Assembly: GCA_041749015.1 (NCBI GenBank)
Contig: JBGTCD010000111.1
Location: forward strand, 1-14,240
DNA: 14,240 nucleotides
Source of the DNA: JBGTCD01 sp041749015
GTDB taxonomy: Bacteria; Bacteroidota; Bacteroidia; Cytophagales; Cyclobacteriaceae
Reading direction: 5' to 3'
A program made the position numbers and the translations under genes. The notes under the pieces are model-generated. The model did no database searches. It had not been told where the DNA came from and saw nothing but the letters and a program-made list of their open reading frames with translations. Of this stretch, positions 1-7,693 are shown in pieces. The first letter of the stretch is position 1. Each line of letters starts with the position of its first letter.

Positions 1-1
1 T

Positions 2-757
2 ATGAAGAGTGTCTCGGAAATTTATGACCAGCCGGGCATCCTTGAGTGGAAAGCCCTGGAGGCGGGTAATGATGTCCTTTGCTTTTCTCAAAATATTGAA
101 GCAGGTATTGAGGCTATTACCAAAAACTCCAACATTAATGATATAGATCTGAGTGTTAATCGCATCCAGGAATTTAAAATAAAGGCTGGGTTATTTTCAA
201 GCCAGCCACCAGTATTAAATCCAGACTTCATAGAAATTCATAAGCAGGCACCGGGTTCGCTCATTAAAGAAATCGGTGAAAATATCATTACAGTTATCAA
301 AAAGGGAAAGCAGCCGATTGAGCCAAAGGAAAAGATAACAAAATTGAGCTTTTACCCTCCTGACGAAAACCACTTTTTTGATGCTGTCAATCTGCGTTTT
401 GAAGGACCAGAAATTTCAATGCATCGTGACGTACCAATCGAAATGGAATTGGTCCAAAAAGCGCTTTATGATAGTGAGTTAGTGTTAATTTCCTTTTTTG
501 TTGCAGAGCCAAAATCAGTTAATAACTTCGGAATTGAAATGAAATTTCTGGAGCTAATTGGAAAAATAGCCAAAGCCCAAAGATGCATTTTGTATTGGTT
601 CGGCTCGCCCTATGCCTTAAGCTTGTTGCCCAACCTGGAAGATTTTTATGAAGTTATTTTGATGTATGAGGGGTATCCTGAATTTCAAAAAGCAGCCGCG
701 GAATTTTTTCTTGGCAACCTACCTGCCAATGGTCAATTACCAGCAGACTTTTCCTAA
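2..757 (+). CDS. Glycoside hydrolase family 3 protein (NagZ-like beta-N-acetylhexosaminidase type), 3' part only
   Basis: This is the C-terminal part of a GH3 enzyme. The frame is open to the window edge, and the Met codon at base 2 is probably internal: the stretch MKSVSEIYDQPG followed by ALEAGNDVLCFSQNI matches the end of the GH3 TIM-barrel domain, where family members read MKAI...AL.AGND.LLF. The segment DLSVNRIQEFKIKAGLF (about residues 50-66) is the typical barrel-ending helix. After a linker comes a GH3 C-terminal alpha/beta sandwich, with ILYWFGSPYAL (about 197-207) and a closing GNLPANGQLPADFS, the usual GH3 ending. The catalytic Asp of the barrel lies outside the window. Family enzymes remove beta-linked N-acetylglucosamine from muropeptides or glycans; in Bacteroidota they are usually exported and sometimes fused to a beta-lactamase-like domain. 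No such fusion follows here, because the stop is at 755-757. The gene converges on the RDD gene. Confidence 0.85.
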   Translation: MKSVSEIYDQPGILEWKALEAGNDVLCFSQNIEAGIEAITKNSNINDIDLSVNRIQEFKIKAGLFSSQPPVLNPDFIEIHKQAPGSLIKEIGENIITVIKKGKQPIEPKEKITKLSFYPPDENHFFDAVNLRFEGPEISMHRDVPIEMELVQKALYDSELVLISFFVAEPKSVNNFGIEMKFLELIGKIAKAQRCILYWFGSPYALSLLPNLEDFYEVILMYEGYPEFQKAAAEFFLGNLPANGQLPADFS

Positions 758-769
758 TTTATAATCAGA

Positions 770-790
770 CCTACCTGCTCGTCAGATAGG
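770..790 (-). terminator. Small hairpin at the RDD gene stop, candidate terminator
   Basis: The arms CCTACCTG (770-777) and CAGATAGG (783-790) flank a 5-base loop. Read on the minus strand all eight pairs form, one of them a G-U wobble; on the plus strand that pair becomes a C-A mismatch. The RDD stop codon (771-773) lies inside the stem. Only a weak T-rich stretch follows on the minus strand, so termination is a guess supported by the convergent gene arrangement. Confidence 0.35.
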
Positions 791-1481
791 CATAGTCCTT
801 TACCACAGTATATAAAAATTTAATGGGGGGCATATCGGTTTCAATTTTTAGCAGCTCCTGGATTTTTTCTGAAGTCCGAAAGGCAGGGGTAATATTGGCA
901 TATTCCCTGTTCACTTTGAGTGCCTCTTTTACTACTTCTATATCTCTATCATTAAGCTGTGTAACCTCCTTAAACACCGGGTCATAGGTATCTTCCTGCA
1001 TCACTTTGATCACATCTTTACCGGCTACATTGGTGATAGGCCTGAGCTTAATCACGGTAGTTCCTGCGGCCAGGTCACCCAGTCGTTGTCCCTTCCCACC
1101 AATGACGATCATCAGGATGGCAATAGCTGCTGAAAAAAGATGGATATCAATAAACCTGAGCATCCACCTTAAAAGGTAACTGCCCAGACCAGGGGCAGAA
1201 CCGTCCAGCTTTACTACCCGGATTTTAAGCTGTATTTTTCCAATGCTTTGGCCATTTGTGACCAGTTCGCTGATCAGGTGATAAAAGAATACCGGCAGGT
1301 AAGCCGTGATTATTAACCAGATAGCGTCAACATTTACTTTTGCCATAAGCCAGGTGACAGAAATGAAATATACTACAACGATGGCACCATCCAGCAAAAA
1401 GGCTAAAATTCTATCCCCAAGACTAGCAACGGGATAGTCAATGAAAACATTTTGAGCAGTCTGGATTTGAACTTTCTGCAT
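771..1481 (-). CDS. RDD family membrane protein
   Basis: This is a 236-residue protein of the RDD family, named for conserved Arg and Asp residues. The signature is visible at residues 19-31 (ASLGDRILAFLLD, with R24 and D31), then GQSIGKIQLKIRVV (78-90) and GKGQRLGDLAAGTTVIK (129-145). Hydrophobic segments lie near residues 25-45, 53-73 and 112-128. Residues after about 148 form a soluble tail of roughly 90 residues, probably cytoplasmic, which is longer than in minimal RDD proteins. The gene is divergent from the dipeptidase/SpoIIM/MoxR/DUF58 operon. RDD genes commonly border SpoIIM and MoxR-DUF58 modules, so it is probably a partner of that set. No biochemical role is established for this class; some RDD proteins have been linked to ion exchange or transport, which cannot be concluded here. 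The family call is secure and the function is open. Confidence 0.9.
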   Translation of the reverse strand: MQKVQIQTAQNVFIDYPVASLGDRILAFLLDGAIVVVYFISVTWLMAKVNVDAIWLIITAYLPVFFYHLISELVTNGQSIGKIQLKIRVVKLDGSAPGLGSYLLRWMLRFIDIHLFSAAIAILMIVIGGKGQRLGDLAAGTTVIKLRPITNVAGKDVIKVMQEDTYDPVFKEVTQLNDRDIEVVKEALKVNREYANITPAFRTSEKIQELLKIETDMPPIKFLYTVVKDYAYLTSR

Positions 1482-1577
1482 GGAGTCGTAATTTGAAAGC
1501 CAATTTTACTAAATTCAAATTATTTCCTTTTTATTACGGGAAATTAAAATTGAAGAATAATTGAACAACGTCATTTT

Positions 1578-2846
1578 ATGCAAGCAAAAAACAGCTTTAA
1601 ACGACTCTTTTATTTATTATTTATAATACTCCTGCTTGGATCATGCGGGAAAAAAAATTCAGATATGGACTTTTCTGGTATGGATGATGACGAGCTAATG
1701 AAAAAGGCCAATGAGTTAGCACAGAAATTCATCATTGTGGATGGCCATATAGACCTCCCGTACCGGATGAAGGTCCGTAATTTCAGGCTGGAGAAGGAAT
1801 GGATTGATATTTCGGGTCGCACAGAAGAGGGAGAGTTTGACTATGTCAGGGCTAAGGAAGGCGGGCTGGATTCCCCGTTCATGTCCATCTATATCCCTGC
1901 AACCTATCAGGAAACTCAGGGAAAATCCAAGGAATTTGCAGACTCGCTGATCAATCTTATAGAAGGAATTTGCCAATTGCATCCTGATAAATTTGCTTTG
2001 GCCAATGGCCCCGATGACATCAGAAAAAACTTTGAAAAGGGGCTGATCTCCCTGCCAATGGGCATGGAAAACGGGGCTGGGATCGAAGACGATTTGAGCA
2101 ATGTGGCCTATTTCCATGGGCGGGGCATCCGGTACATCACCCTGACCCATAGCAAAGCCAACCTGATATGCGACTCATCTTATGATACTACCCGCATCTG
2201 GAATGGCCTTAGTCCTTTTGGGGAGGAAGTGGTGCTTGAAATGAACCGGGTGGGCATCATGGTGGATGTTTCCCACATCTCTGATAGTGCGTTTTATGAT
2301 GTTATGCGGGTTGCCAGGGCTCCGGTAATCGCATCGCATTCCTCCTGCAGGACTTATACCCCGGGATTTGAAAGAAATATGTCGGATGAAATGATAAAAG
2401 TACTTGCTGAAAACGGAGGGGTGATTCAGATCAATTTTGGATCTAATTTTCTGGATGAGGAGGTATCAAAATTAAATGAAGAAAACAGATCCAGGTTAAT
2501 TGCCATCCTGGACTCTGCCGGAGTATCATGGCGGGATTCAACAGCCAGACCAATCATTGAGGAGTTCAGGAGAGATAATAAAACCTTGTTTGCCGATGTG
2601 GAAACGGTGGCCAAGCATATCGACCATGTGGTGCAATTAGTGGGGATTGATCACGTGGGATTTGGATCAGATTTTGACGGGGTGGGGGATACCCTGCCTA
2701 CCGGTCTTAAGGATGTTTCTAAATTCCCCAATCTAATTTTTCAACTGCTGAAAAAGGGCTATTCTGAGGAAGACATCGAAAAAATTTGTTATAAAAACGT
2801 ATTCCGGGTTTGGAATGAGGTAGAGCAGATCGCCGCAACCTTCTAA
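1578..2846 (+). CDS. Membrane dipeptidase (peptidase family M19), lipoprotein
   Basis: This 422-residue zinc dipeptidase resembles renal dipeptidase. It starts with a lipoprotein signal: basic residues, a hydrophobic run, then the lipobox LLGSC with lipidated Cys23, so it should be membrane-anchored outside the cytoplasm. The M19 metal site is intact: H57 and D59 in DGHIDLPYR, E164 in MGMENGAG, H233 in DVSHISD and H254 in IASHSSCR. The acidic motif GFGSDFDGVG (361-370) carries the aspartates expected at the catalytic site. Residues 297-335 form the charged insertion seen in many bacterial M19 proteins. The family hydrolyses dipeptides, often with relaxed stereochemistry that accepts D-residues at the second position, so cell-wall-derived or nutrient dipeptides are plausible substrates. 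The stop is only 9 bases before the SpoIIM-like gene, which implies co-transcription. ATG 1578 is chosen because it starts the signal peptide directly. Confidence 0.93.
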   Translation: MQAKNSFKRLFYLLFIILLLGSCGKKNSDMDFSGMDDDELMKKANELAQKFIIVDGHIDLPYRMKVRNFRLEKEWIDISGRTEEGEFDYVRAKEGGLDSPFMSIYIPATYQETQGKSKEFADSLINLIEGICQLHPDKFALANGPDDIRKNFEKGLISLPMGMENGAGIEDDLSNVAYFHGRGIRYITLTHSKANLICDSSYDTTRIWNGLSPFGEEVVLEMNRVGIMVDVSHISDSAFYDVMRVARAPVIASHSSCRTYTPGFERNMSDEMIKVLAENGGVIQINFGSNFLDEEVSKLNEENRSRLIAILDSAGVSWRDSTARPIIEEFRRDNKTLFADVETVAKHIDHVVQLVGIDHVGFGSDFDGVGDTLPTGLKDVSKFPNLIFQLLKKGYSEEDIEKICYKNVFRVWNEVEQIAATF

Positions 2847-2855
2847 TCGAACAAC

Positions 2856-3821
2856 ATGAGAGAGGCAGCTTTTGTAAAACAAAACCATGATCGCTGGGAA
2901 GCCTTTGAGGCGCTCCTTTTAAAGGGGAAGCAAGCCGACCCTGACAAGCTATCCGAGCTGTTTATTCAGATCACGGATGACCTTTCATATTCGCGGACTC
3001 AATACCCCCAGAGCCAAACTACCGCCTATCTCAACCAGCTTGCCTCGAGAATCCACCTTCGGATTTATGAAAATAAAAGAGAGGATAAAAATCGGTTTAT
3101 AACTTTTTGGAGGGACGAGCTCCCTACCATCGTATACCAGTCAAGAAAGCCGTTGATGTATGCTACCATTCTATTCATTATTTCTATGCTCATGGGATGG
3201 CTTTCTGCTATGTATGATGATAATTTTGTGCGGTTGATTATGGGCGATGGGTACGTCAATATGACCATCGAAAATATCAAAAACGGCGATCCTACAGCAG
3301 TATATAAAAACTTTAGCCAAATGGATGGTTTTTTTATGATCACATTCAATAATATCAAGGTGTCCTTCTATGCTTTTGTTGCCGGGATATTTCTCAGTGT
3401 GGGTACGGGGTTCATATTATTCCGGAACGGGGTGATGGTAGGGTCATTTTTTGGATTTTTTTACCTTGAAGAAGCATATTCAGCCACTTTAGTAGTGATG
3501 TTGCATGGTACCCTTGAGCTCTCGGCGATCTGTATCGCAGGTGGGGCAGGGTTGGTGATGGGCAACAGCATCCTTTTTCCTGGTACTTACTCCCGGTTTC
3601 AGTCCTTTAAGAGAGGTTCGAAAAGGGGGTTAAAAATAATTGTAGGGTTGATTCCAATTTTTATTGTAGCCGGATTTATTGAAGGATTTATTACCCGATA
3701 CAGTAATATGCCATTGGTATTTCAATGGCTGATTGTGCTGGCATCAGCAGGATTTATTTTATATTACTTCGTTTTTTTTCCATACTTAAAAAACCGCCAT
3801 GGCAGATTTCAAACTGATTGA
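2856..3821 (+). CDS. SpoIIM-like (stage II sporulation protein M family) integral membrane protein
   Basis: The protein has 321 residues. The soluble N-terminus (MREAAFVKQNHDRWEAFEALL, then DPDKLSELFIQITDDLSYSRTQYP) is highly typical of the Bacteroidota branch of the SpoIIM/DUF95 family. A membrane domain follows with about five hydrophobic segments: near residues 100-120, 168-190, 195-235 (probably two), 258-276 and 288-310. The motif MLHGTLELSAICIAGGAGL in its centre is the family hallmark; the conserved HGxxEL is thought to lie within the membrane. Despite the name, nothing here points to sporulation: in Gram-negatives these proteins sit next to RDD, MoxR and DUF58 genes. The gene follows the dipeptidase by 9 bases, and its last 23 bases overlap the next gene. 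Function is unknown. The family resembles ABC-2-type permeases, and a channel or scaffold role is only inference. Confidence 0.9.
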   Translation: MREAAFVKQNHDRWEAFEALLLKGKQADPDKLSELFIQITDDLSYSRTQYPQSQTTAYLNQLASRIHLRIYENKREDKNRFITFWRDELPTIVYQSRKPLMYATILFIISMLMGWLSAMYDDNFVRLIMGDGYVNMTIENIKNGDPTAVYKNFSQMDGFFMITFNNIKVSFYAFVAGIFLSVGTGFILFRNGVMVGSFFGFFYLEEAYSATLVVMLHGTLELSAICIAGGAGLVMGNSILFPGTYSRFQSFKRGSKRGLKIIVGLIPIFIVAGFIEGFITRYSNMPLVFQWLIVLASAGFILYYFVFFPYLKNRHGRFQTD

Positions 3822-4773
3822 ATTTTACAAAACCAGGAATTTTGGGGATAAAATGAATGCCACCTTCGAATTCCTGAGGCAGAATATAAAGCCCCTTTTC
3901 AAAAGCCTTCTTTATATTGGTGGAATCCCATTGGTTATCGGGTCATTTCTTTTTGCCCGATCTTACAATGAGTTGATGAAGATGGGCGTAATGGCTGATC
4001 CAGGGACTGACCCTTCCCTTTCACTCATGATGGAATTTGGCATCAGCATGGGGATTTCGGCACTGATTCTCTTGGTCAGTATTGGGCTCATAATTTCCTC
4101 TATTAAATCTTATCTGATCATCTATGAGGAAAAACAATCCAATCAGATTGATGTCCCGGAGGTTTGGGCTAAAACTAAAACATTATTTTGGAGGGTCCTT
4201 GGTGCCTTTCTTTTGTATACCATCACTATTCTAGGGGTTTACTTCATGCTTATTTTAATAACTATTGGCATTAGCGCCATTACCTTTGGAGTGGGTTTTA
4301 TCCTGATTTTTGGTGTCATCGTTTTGATAGTTTATTTGGCTGTGGTGATGTCTATGATCTATCCGATAATTGCTTTTGAAAACAAAAACTTTTTTTCAGC
4401 ATTCCCACGGGCCTTCTTTCTCATCAAAGGCAAATGGTGGAGCACCTTTGGTCTTCTGTTTATTCTGGCCTTGATCCAGAGTATCATTGCCTCCATTTTT
4501 ATGGTCCCTTGGTATATCATATTTATCATACAAATGCTCCACACAATCCCTGACAGCGGCATTAGCGAACCTTCCATGGCCATGGAAATTGTGGGCAGCA
4601 TTTTCCTGACGTTATATTTTTTGGTTAGTTACCTGATGTATTCCATCCCTTTAACCGGGCTTTCTTTCCAATATTTTAACCTGGTTGAATTAAAGGAATC
4701 AAAAGGCTTGATGCAGCAGATAGGTACCATCGGTGAAGAACCCCAAAGCAAGGATGACGAAGAGGATTTTTAA
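3799..4773 (+). CDS. Uncharacterised multi-pass membrane protein of the SpoIIM-MoxR locus
   Basis: The protein has 324 residues. A short cytoplasmic-looking N-terminus (residues 1-35, with MNATFEFLRQNIKPLFKS) is followed by about six hydrophobic regions near 36-54, 82-104, 132-158, 160-190, 214-246 and 264-286. It ends in an acidic tail (SKDDEEDF). The N-terminal pattern of a short helix before the first membrane segment, and the segment AFPRAFFLIKGKWWSTFGLL, recall DUF975 or glycerophosphodiester-phosphodiesterase membrane-domain proteins, but I cannot assign a family firmly. The closing QYFNLVELKES...GLMQQI pattern is one I associate with proteins at this locus in Bacteroidota. ATG 3799 lies 23 bases inside the SpoIIM-like gene, in the +1 frame. 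Starting there keeps the N-terminal segment, so I prefer it to the later ATG at 3853. The 3' end overlaps the DUF4129 gene. Function is unknown. Confidence 0.85.
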   Translation: MADFKLIEFYKTRNFGDKMNATFEFLRQNIKPLFKSLLYIGGIPLVIGSFLFARSYNELMKMGVMADPGTDPSLSLMMEFGISMGISALILLVSIGLIISSIKSYLIIYEEKQSNQIDVPEVWAKTKTLFWRVLGAFLLYTITILGVYFMLILITIGISAITFGVGFILIFGVIVLIVYLAVVMSMIYPIIAFENKNFFSAFPRAFFLIKGKWWSTFGLLFILALIQSIIASIFMVPWYIIFIIQMLHTIPDSGISEPSMAMEIVGSIFLTLYFLVSYLMYSIPLTGLSFQYFNLVELKESKGLMQQIGTIGEEPQSKDDEEDF

Positions 4774-5497
4774 ATTATTTCTGTACGGAGTTCTGATTTT
4801 GGTTCCGGTAGCCGGTTTTTCCGGTTCAGATGCAGGCGTAGGGTCTGTAGAGGCGGACTCAATACATCTGGATTGGGACCTGCGGGAATTTGACCAGGAG
4901 CAGCTCAGGGAATACCGGGCCACGAAGGAGTTTCAATATGTAGAGAAACCGGCCGGAGAACTCACCCTATGGCAGCGGTTAAAAATGATCATTCAGAATT
5001 TTTTTTCGATTTTATTTAAAGCAGGTACTACTACAACCCTGGGTAAAATTCTGGTTTACCTGCTTTTTGGGTACGTAATCCTCTATGCTATTTTTAAGTT
5101 GCTCAAAATAGAGCCTAAAATATTCTTTTCATCTAAAAAAAGTCAAGGACTATCATTTACCATCTTGGATGAGGATATCCATGAAATGGACTTTGATGCG
5201 CTTATCAATGATGCTATAGACCGTAATTCCTATAGAGAAGCCATCCGGTATTACTACCTCTTTACGCTTAAAAAACTTGCTGACCGCGGACAGATTTTAT
5301 GGGAGTCCGGCAAAACTAATGAGAACTACCTCAAAGAACTGGAGGGGAAGCCCCATCAGAAGCAATTTTCAAAATTGAACTACTATTTCATTTATTGCTG
5401 GTACGGGGAGTTTGAAATTAATCAGGCCCTATTCGAAAAAATTCAGGCCTTGTATCAAGAATTTTTCACCAAAATTGATGCCCTTGTCGAAGCGTGA
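4754..5497 (+). CDS. DUF4129 domain protein with signal peptide and one membrane anchor
   Basis: The protein has 247 residues from ATG 4754. A GTG at 4733 would add seven residues, but ATG 4754 starts the signal-like sequence MTKRIFKLFLYGVLILVPVAGF directly and gives a 20-base overlap with the previous gene. Layout: N-terminal signal or first membrane segment (5-22), periplasmic region (25-90) rich in acidic and aromatic residues, membrane helix (about 98-118), then a cytoplasmic DUF4129 domain (about 150-245). The domain is recognised from the helix SYREAIRYYYLFTLKKLADRG (159-179), ILWESGKTNENYLKEL, and the WYGEFEINQALFEKIQALYQEF ending. In other phyla DUF4129 is the C-terminal domain of membrane transglutaminase-like proteins; here it stands alone with no catalytic Cys-His-Asp domain. 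It probably acts as a partner of the MoxR ATPase or the DUF58 protein, which is inference from gene order. Confidence 0.85.
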   Translation: MTKRIFKLFLYGVLILVPVAGFSGSDAGVGSVEADSIHLDWDLREFDQEQLREYRATKEFQYVEKPAGELTLWQRLKMIIQNFFSILFKAGTTTTLGKILVYLLFGYVILYAIFKLLKIEPKIFFSSKKSQGLSFTILDEDIHEMDFDALINDAIDRNSYREAIRYYYLFTLKKLADRGQILWESGKTNENYLKELEGKPHQKQFSKLNYYFIYCWYGEFEINQALFEKIQALYQEFFTKIDALVEA

Positions 5498-6680
5498 TCT
5501 CAAATATATGCTAATCCTAGGCGGGACTATTCTCCTATTTGTAGGGCTGGAGGTATTTGGACCAAAGCCGGTAGACTGGACCATCACCTACCATGGTAAG
5601 GACAAAAACCCTTATGGAAATTATGTGATGCAGGAGCAGTTTCATGATATATTTTCACAGCCTGTATCATCGGCTTTCACCTCCTTTTATGAGTGGCCCG
5701 ATACCGCTCAGGCACCGGTGAATCATTTGATCCTTTGCAATTATTTTAATCCAGGCAATGAAGATATTAATGCCTTATTGAGCCGGGTTGAGAGCGGGGA
5801 TGCGGCCTTTATTGCAGCCCGTGGTTTTCAATATAAGTTTGCCGATACGCTTGGTTTCACTACCAAAGATTTCCTCTCTGTTATTTTTAATATGCAGGGT
5901 GATGAAAGGTTGGACAGTATATTCCTCAAGTTTGATGAGGCGACATTGCCTCAGGTAAAAGATACCTTCTCCTATAGTTCGCAAAGCATACCCTTTGGTC
6001 TTGAGGTTGGTGATACTATTGCGCATAAGGTGCTGGCACGTGACCAGTTTGACAACCCGGTACTGATATACCTGCCCTGGGGTGAAGGAAAGATTTTTAT
6101 CAGCAGTACCCCTTTGGCATTTACCAATATTTATATGCTGCAAGAGCCTAATGAACTATATTTTTCTTCGGCAATGTCATTATTGCCTGACAGGCCTGTG
6201 ATCTGGTGGGAGTACTATCATCTTGGCAGGATGGAAGCAGCCTCACCACTTAGGTTTATTTTGACCAATGAACCCCTAAAATGGGCTTATTATGTGGGCC
6301 TATTAAGCCTGGTAATCTTTATGGTATTTGAGGCGAAGAGAAGGCAAAGGATCATCCCGGTAGTGACCCCGCTCACCAATCAGAGCATGATGTTTGTAAA
6401 AACTATCGGTAATCTGTACCTGAACAGATCTGCCCACAAAAGTGTAGCCGACAAGATGATCAGCTTTTTTCTAGAGGGGATCAGGAGCAAATACTACCTG
6501 AAAACAGATCAGTTGAATGATGATTTTTACCATCAATTATCCAGAAAATCAGGTCGGTCATTGGAAACTATTAAATCATTATTTTACCAAATAAAAAACA
6601 TTCAACAACGACAAAGAATAGCCCCTGAGGATATCATCAAATTAAGGCAGGGGATTGACACTTTTAATAATCAAGCATAA
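5478..6680 (+). CDS. DUF4350 domain-containing membrane protein
   Basis: The protein has 400 residues from ATG 5478. The frame is open further upstream, but only inside the preceding gene, and starting at MPLSKRDLKYMLILGG places a membrane anchor (about 9-25) right at the N-terminus. The DUF4350 domain follows: TYHGKDKNPYGNYVMQEQF (37-55) is its typical opening, where the family places a conserved GxG/N-type turn before a helix. The domain continues to YLPWGEGKIFISSTPLAFTN (198-217), the part resembling a glutamine-amidotransferase-like fold seen in related families. No catalytic Cys triad is evident. A second membrane helix (268-285) precedes a cytoplasmic tail of about 115 residues rich in helices. 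It overlaps the DUF4129 gene by 20 bases and is 11 bases before the MoxR gene. DUF4350 proteins usually accompany MoxR-DUF58-DUF4129 sets; their activity is unknown. Confidence 0.85.
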   Translation: MPLSKRDLKYMLILGGTILLFVGLEVFGPKPVDWTITYHGKDKNPYGNYVMQEQFHDIFSQPVSSAFTSFYEWPDTAQAPVNHLILCNYFNPGNEDINALLSRVESGDAAFIAARGFQYKFADTLGFTTKDFLSVIFNMQGDERLDSIFLKFDEATLPQVKDTFSYSSQSIPFGLEVGDTIAHKVLARDQFDNPVLIYLPWGEGKIFISSTPLAFTNIYMLQEPNELYFSSAMSLLPDRPVIWWEYYHLGRMEAASPLRFILTNEPLKWAYYVGLLSLVIFMVFEAKRRQRIIPVVTPLTNQSMMFVKTIGNLYLNRSAHKSVADKMISFFLEGIRSKYYLKTDQLNDDFYHQLSRKSGRSLETIKSLFYQIKNIQQRQRIAPEDIIKLRQGIDTFNNQA

Positions 6681-6691
6681 AAATAAAAATT

Positions 6692-7693
6692 ATGGATCAG
6701 CAGGAAGAAAAAGGAACCCCGGAAGCGGAATTCAAAAGCAGGACAGACCTCACCGCCTTGCAGGAGAGTGTCGGCCAATTGCGGGCTGAAATAGGCAAGG
6801 TCATCGTGGGGCAGGAGGATATGGTCAATTTATTGCTCACCGCCATCCTGGCTGATGGGCATGTGTTGCTGGAAGGTGTACCCGGGGTAGCGAAAACCCT
6901 AACGGCAAAACTACTATCCAGAGTGATATCAGTACCCTTTTCAAGGATACAATTTACCCCTGATCTGATGCCATCTGACGTGCTGGGTACCTCTGTTTTT
7001 AACGTAAAGACATCAGAATTTGAATTCAGAAAAGGGCCACTGTTCTCTAATATTATCCTGATTGATGAGATCAACCGGGCCCCGGCCAAAACCCAGGCGG
7101 CTTTGTTTGAGGTGATGGAGGAGCGGCAGATCACCATGGATGGCATTACCTACACCATGGATGTTCCTTTTTTGGTGGTAGCCACTCAAAACCCAATAGA
7201 GCAAGAAGGCACCTACAGACTTCCCGAGGCACAGCTGGATAGATTTTTATTTAAAATCAATGTGCCCTACCCTGATTTGAACCAGGAAATATCCATACTT
7301 GAGGGCCACAATACACGAAAGGAGTCTGAAGCGATCAAGGCCATTAAGCCTGTCCTTAAATCGACACAAATTCTTAAATACAGAGACCAGGCCAGGAGCA
7401 TCCATGCAGAACATGAACTGCTCACCTATATTGCCAATCTGGTACACGAAACCAGGAACAATAGTGCCATATATCTTGGAGCCTCACCAAGGGCATCTGT
7501 GGCGTTATTGAACGGGTCCAAAGCCTATGCTGCGATCCAGGGCAGGGATTTTATTACCCCTGAGGACATTCAATATGTGGCCGGGCCTGTACTCAATCAC
7601 CGGATCATCCTTACCCCTGAAAAGGAAATGGAAGGGGGCACGGCAGATGAGGTCATCCGCAGTATAGTTGATAAAATAGAGGTGCCCCGGTAA
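6692..7693 (+). CDS. MoxR-family AAA+ ATPase
   Basis: This is a 333-residue cytoplasmic ATPase of usual MoxR length. Walker A is GVPGVAKT (62-69), Walker B IILIDEINRAPAK (121-133), sensor 1 lies in ATQNP (Asn167), and the sensor-2 / C-terminal lid motif GASPRAS is at 263-269. The stretch FTPDLMPSDVLG (88-99) and the insert KTSEFEFRKGPLFSN (106-120) are characteristic of the MoxR branch. These ATPases form hexamers and are thought to act as chaperones or metal-insertion and assembly factors for proteins with VWA-like domains; the adjacent DUF58 protein is the expected partner. The leader before ATG 6692 is A-rich (AAAATAAAAATT), a common Bacteroidota translation-start context. The stop codon shares its last base with the DUF58 start, implying coupled translation. 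Confidence 0.96.
   Translation: MDQQEEKGTPEAEFKSRTDLTALQESVGQLRAEIGKVIVGQEDMVNLLLTAILADGHVLLEGVPGVAKTLTAKLLSRVISVPFSRIQFTPDLMPSDVLGTSVFNVKTSEFEFRKGPLFSNIILIDEINRAPAKTQAALFEVMEERQITMDGITYTMDVPFLVVATQNPIEQEGTYRLPEAQLDRFLFKINVPYPDLNQEISILEGHNTRKESEAIKAIKPVLKSTQILKYRDQARSIHAEHELLTYIANLVHETRNNSAIYLGASPRASVALLNGSKAYAAIQGRDFITPEDIQYVAGPVLNHRIILTPEKEMEGGTADEVIRSIVDKIEVPR

Noticed and set aside
1501..1508. Minus-strand TAAAATTG as a promoter box for the RDD gene
   Set aside because: One mismatch to TAnnTTTG and no -33 element; not distinguishable from background AT-rich sequence.
1716..2150. 144-codon open frame on the minus strand
   Set aside because: Antisense to the M19 dipeptidase, whose zinc ligands are all in the plus frame.
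2856..3821. Sporulation function suggested by the SpoIIM name
   Set aside because: The neighbours are MoxR, DUF58 and RDD, and the organism type is a Gram-negative non-sporeformer; the name reflects family homology only.
4733..4753. GTG start for the DUF4129 protein
   Set aside because: It would place seven extra charged residues before the signal peptide; ATG 4754 is the simpler start.
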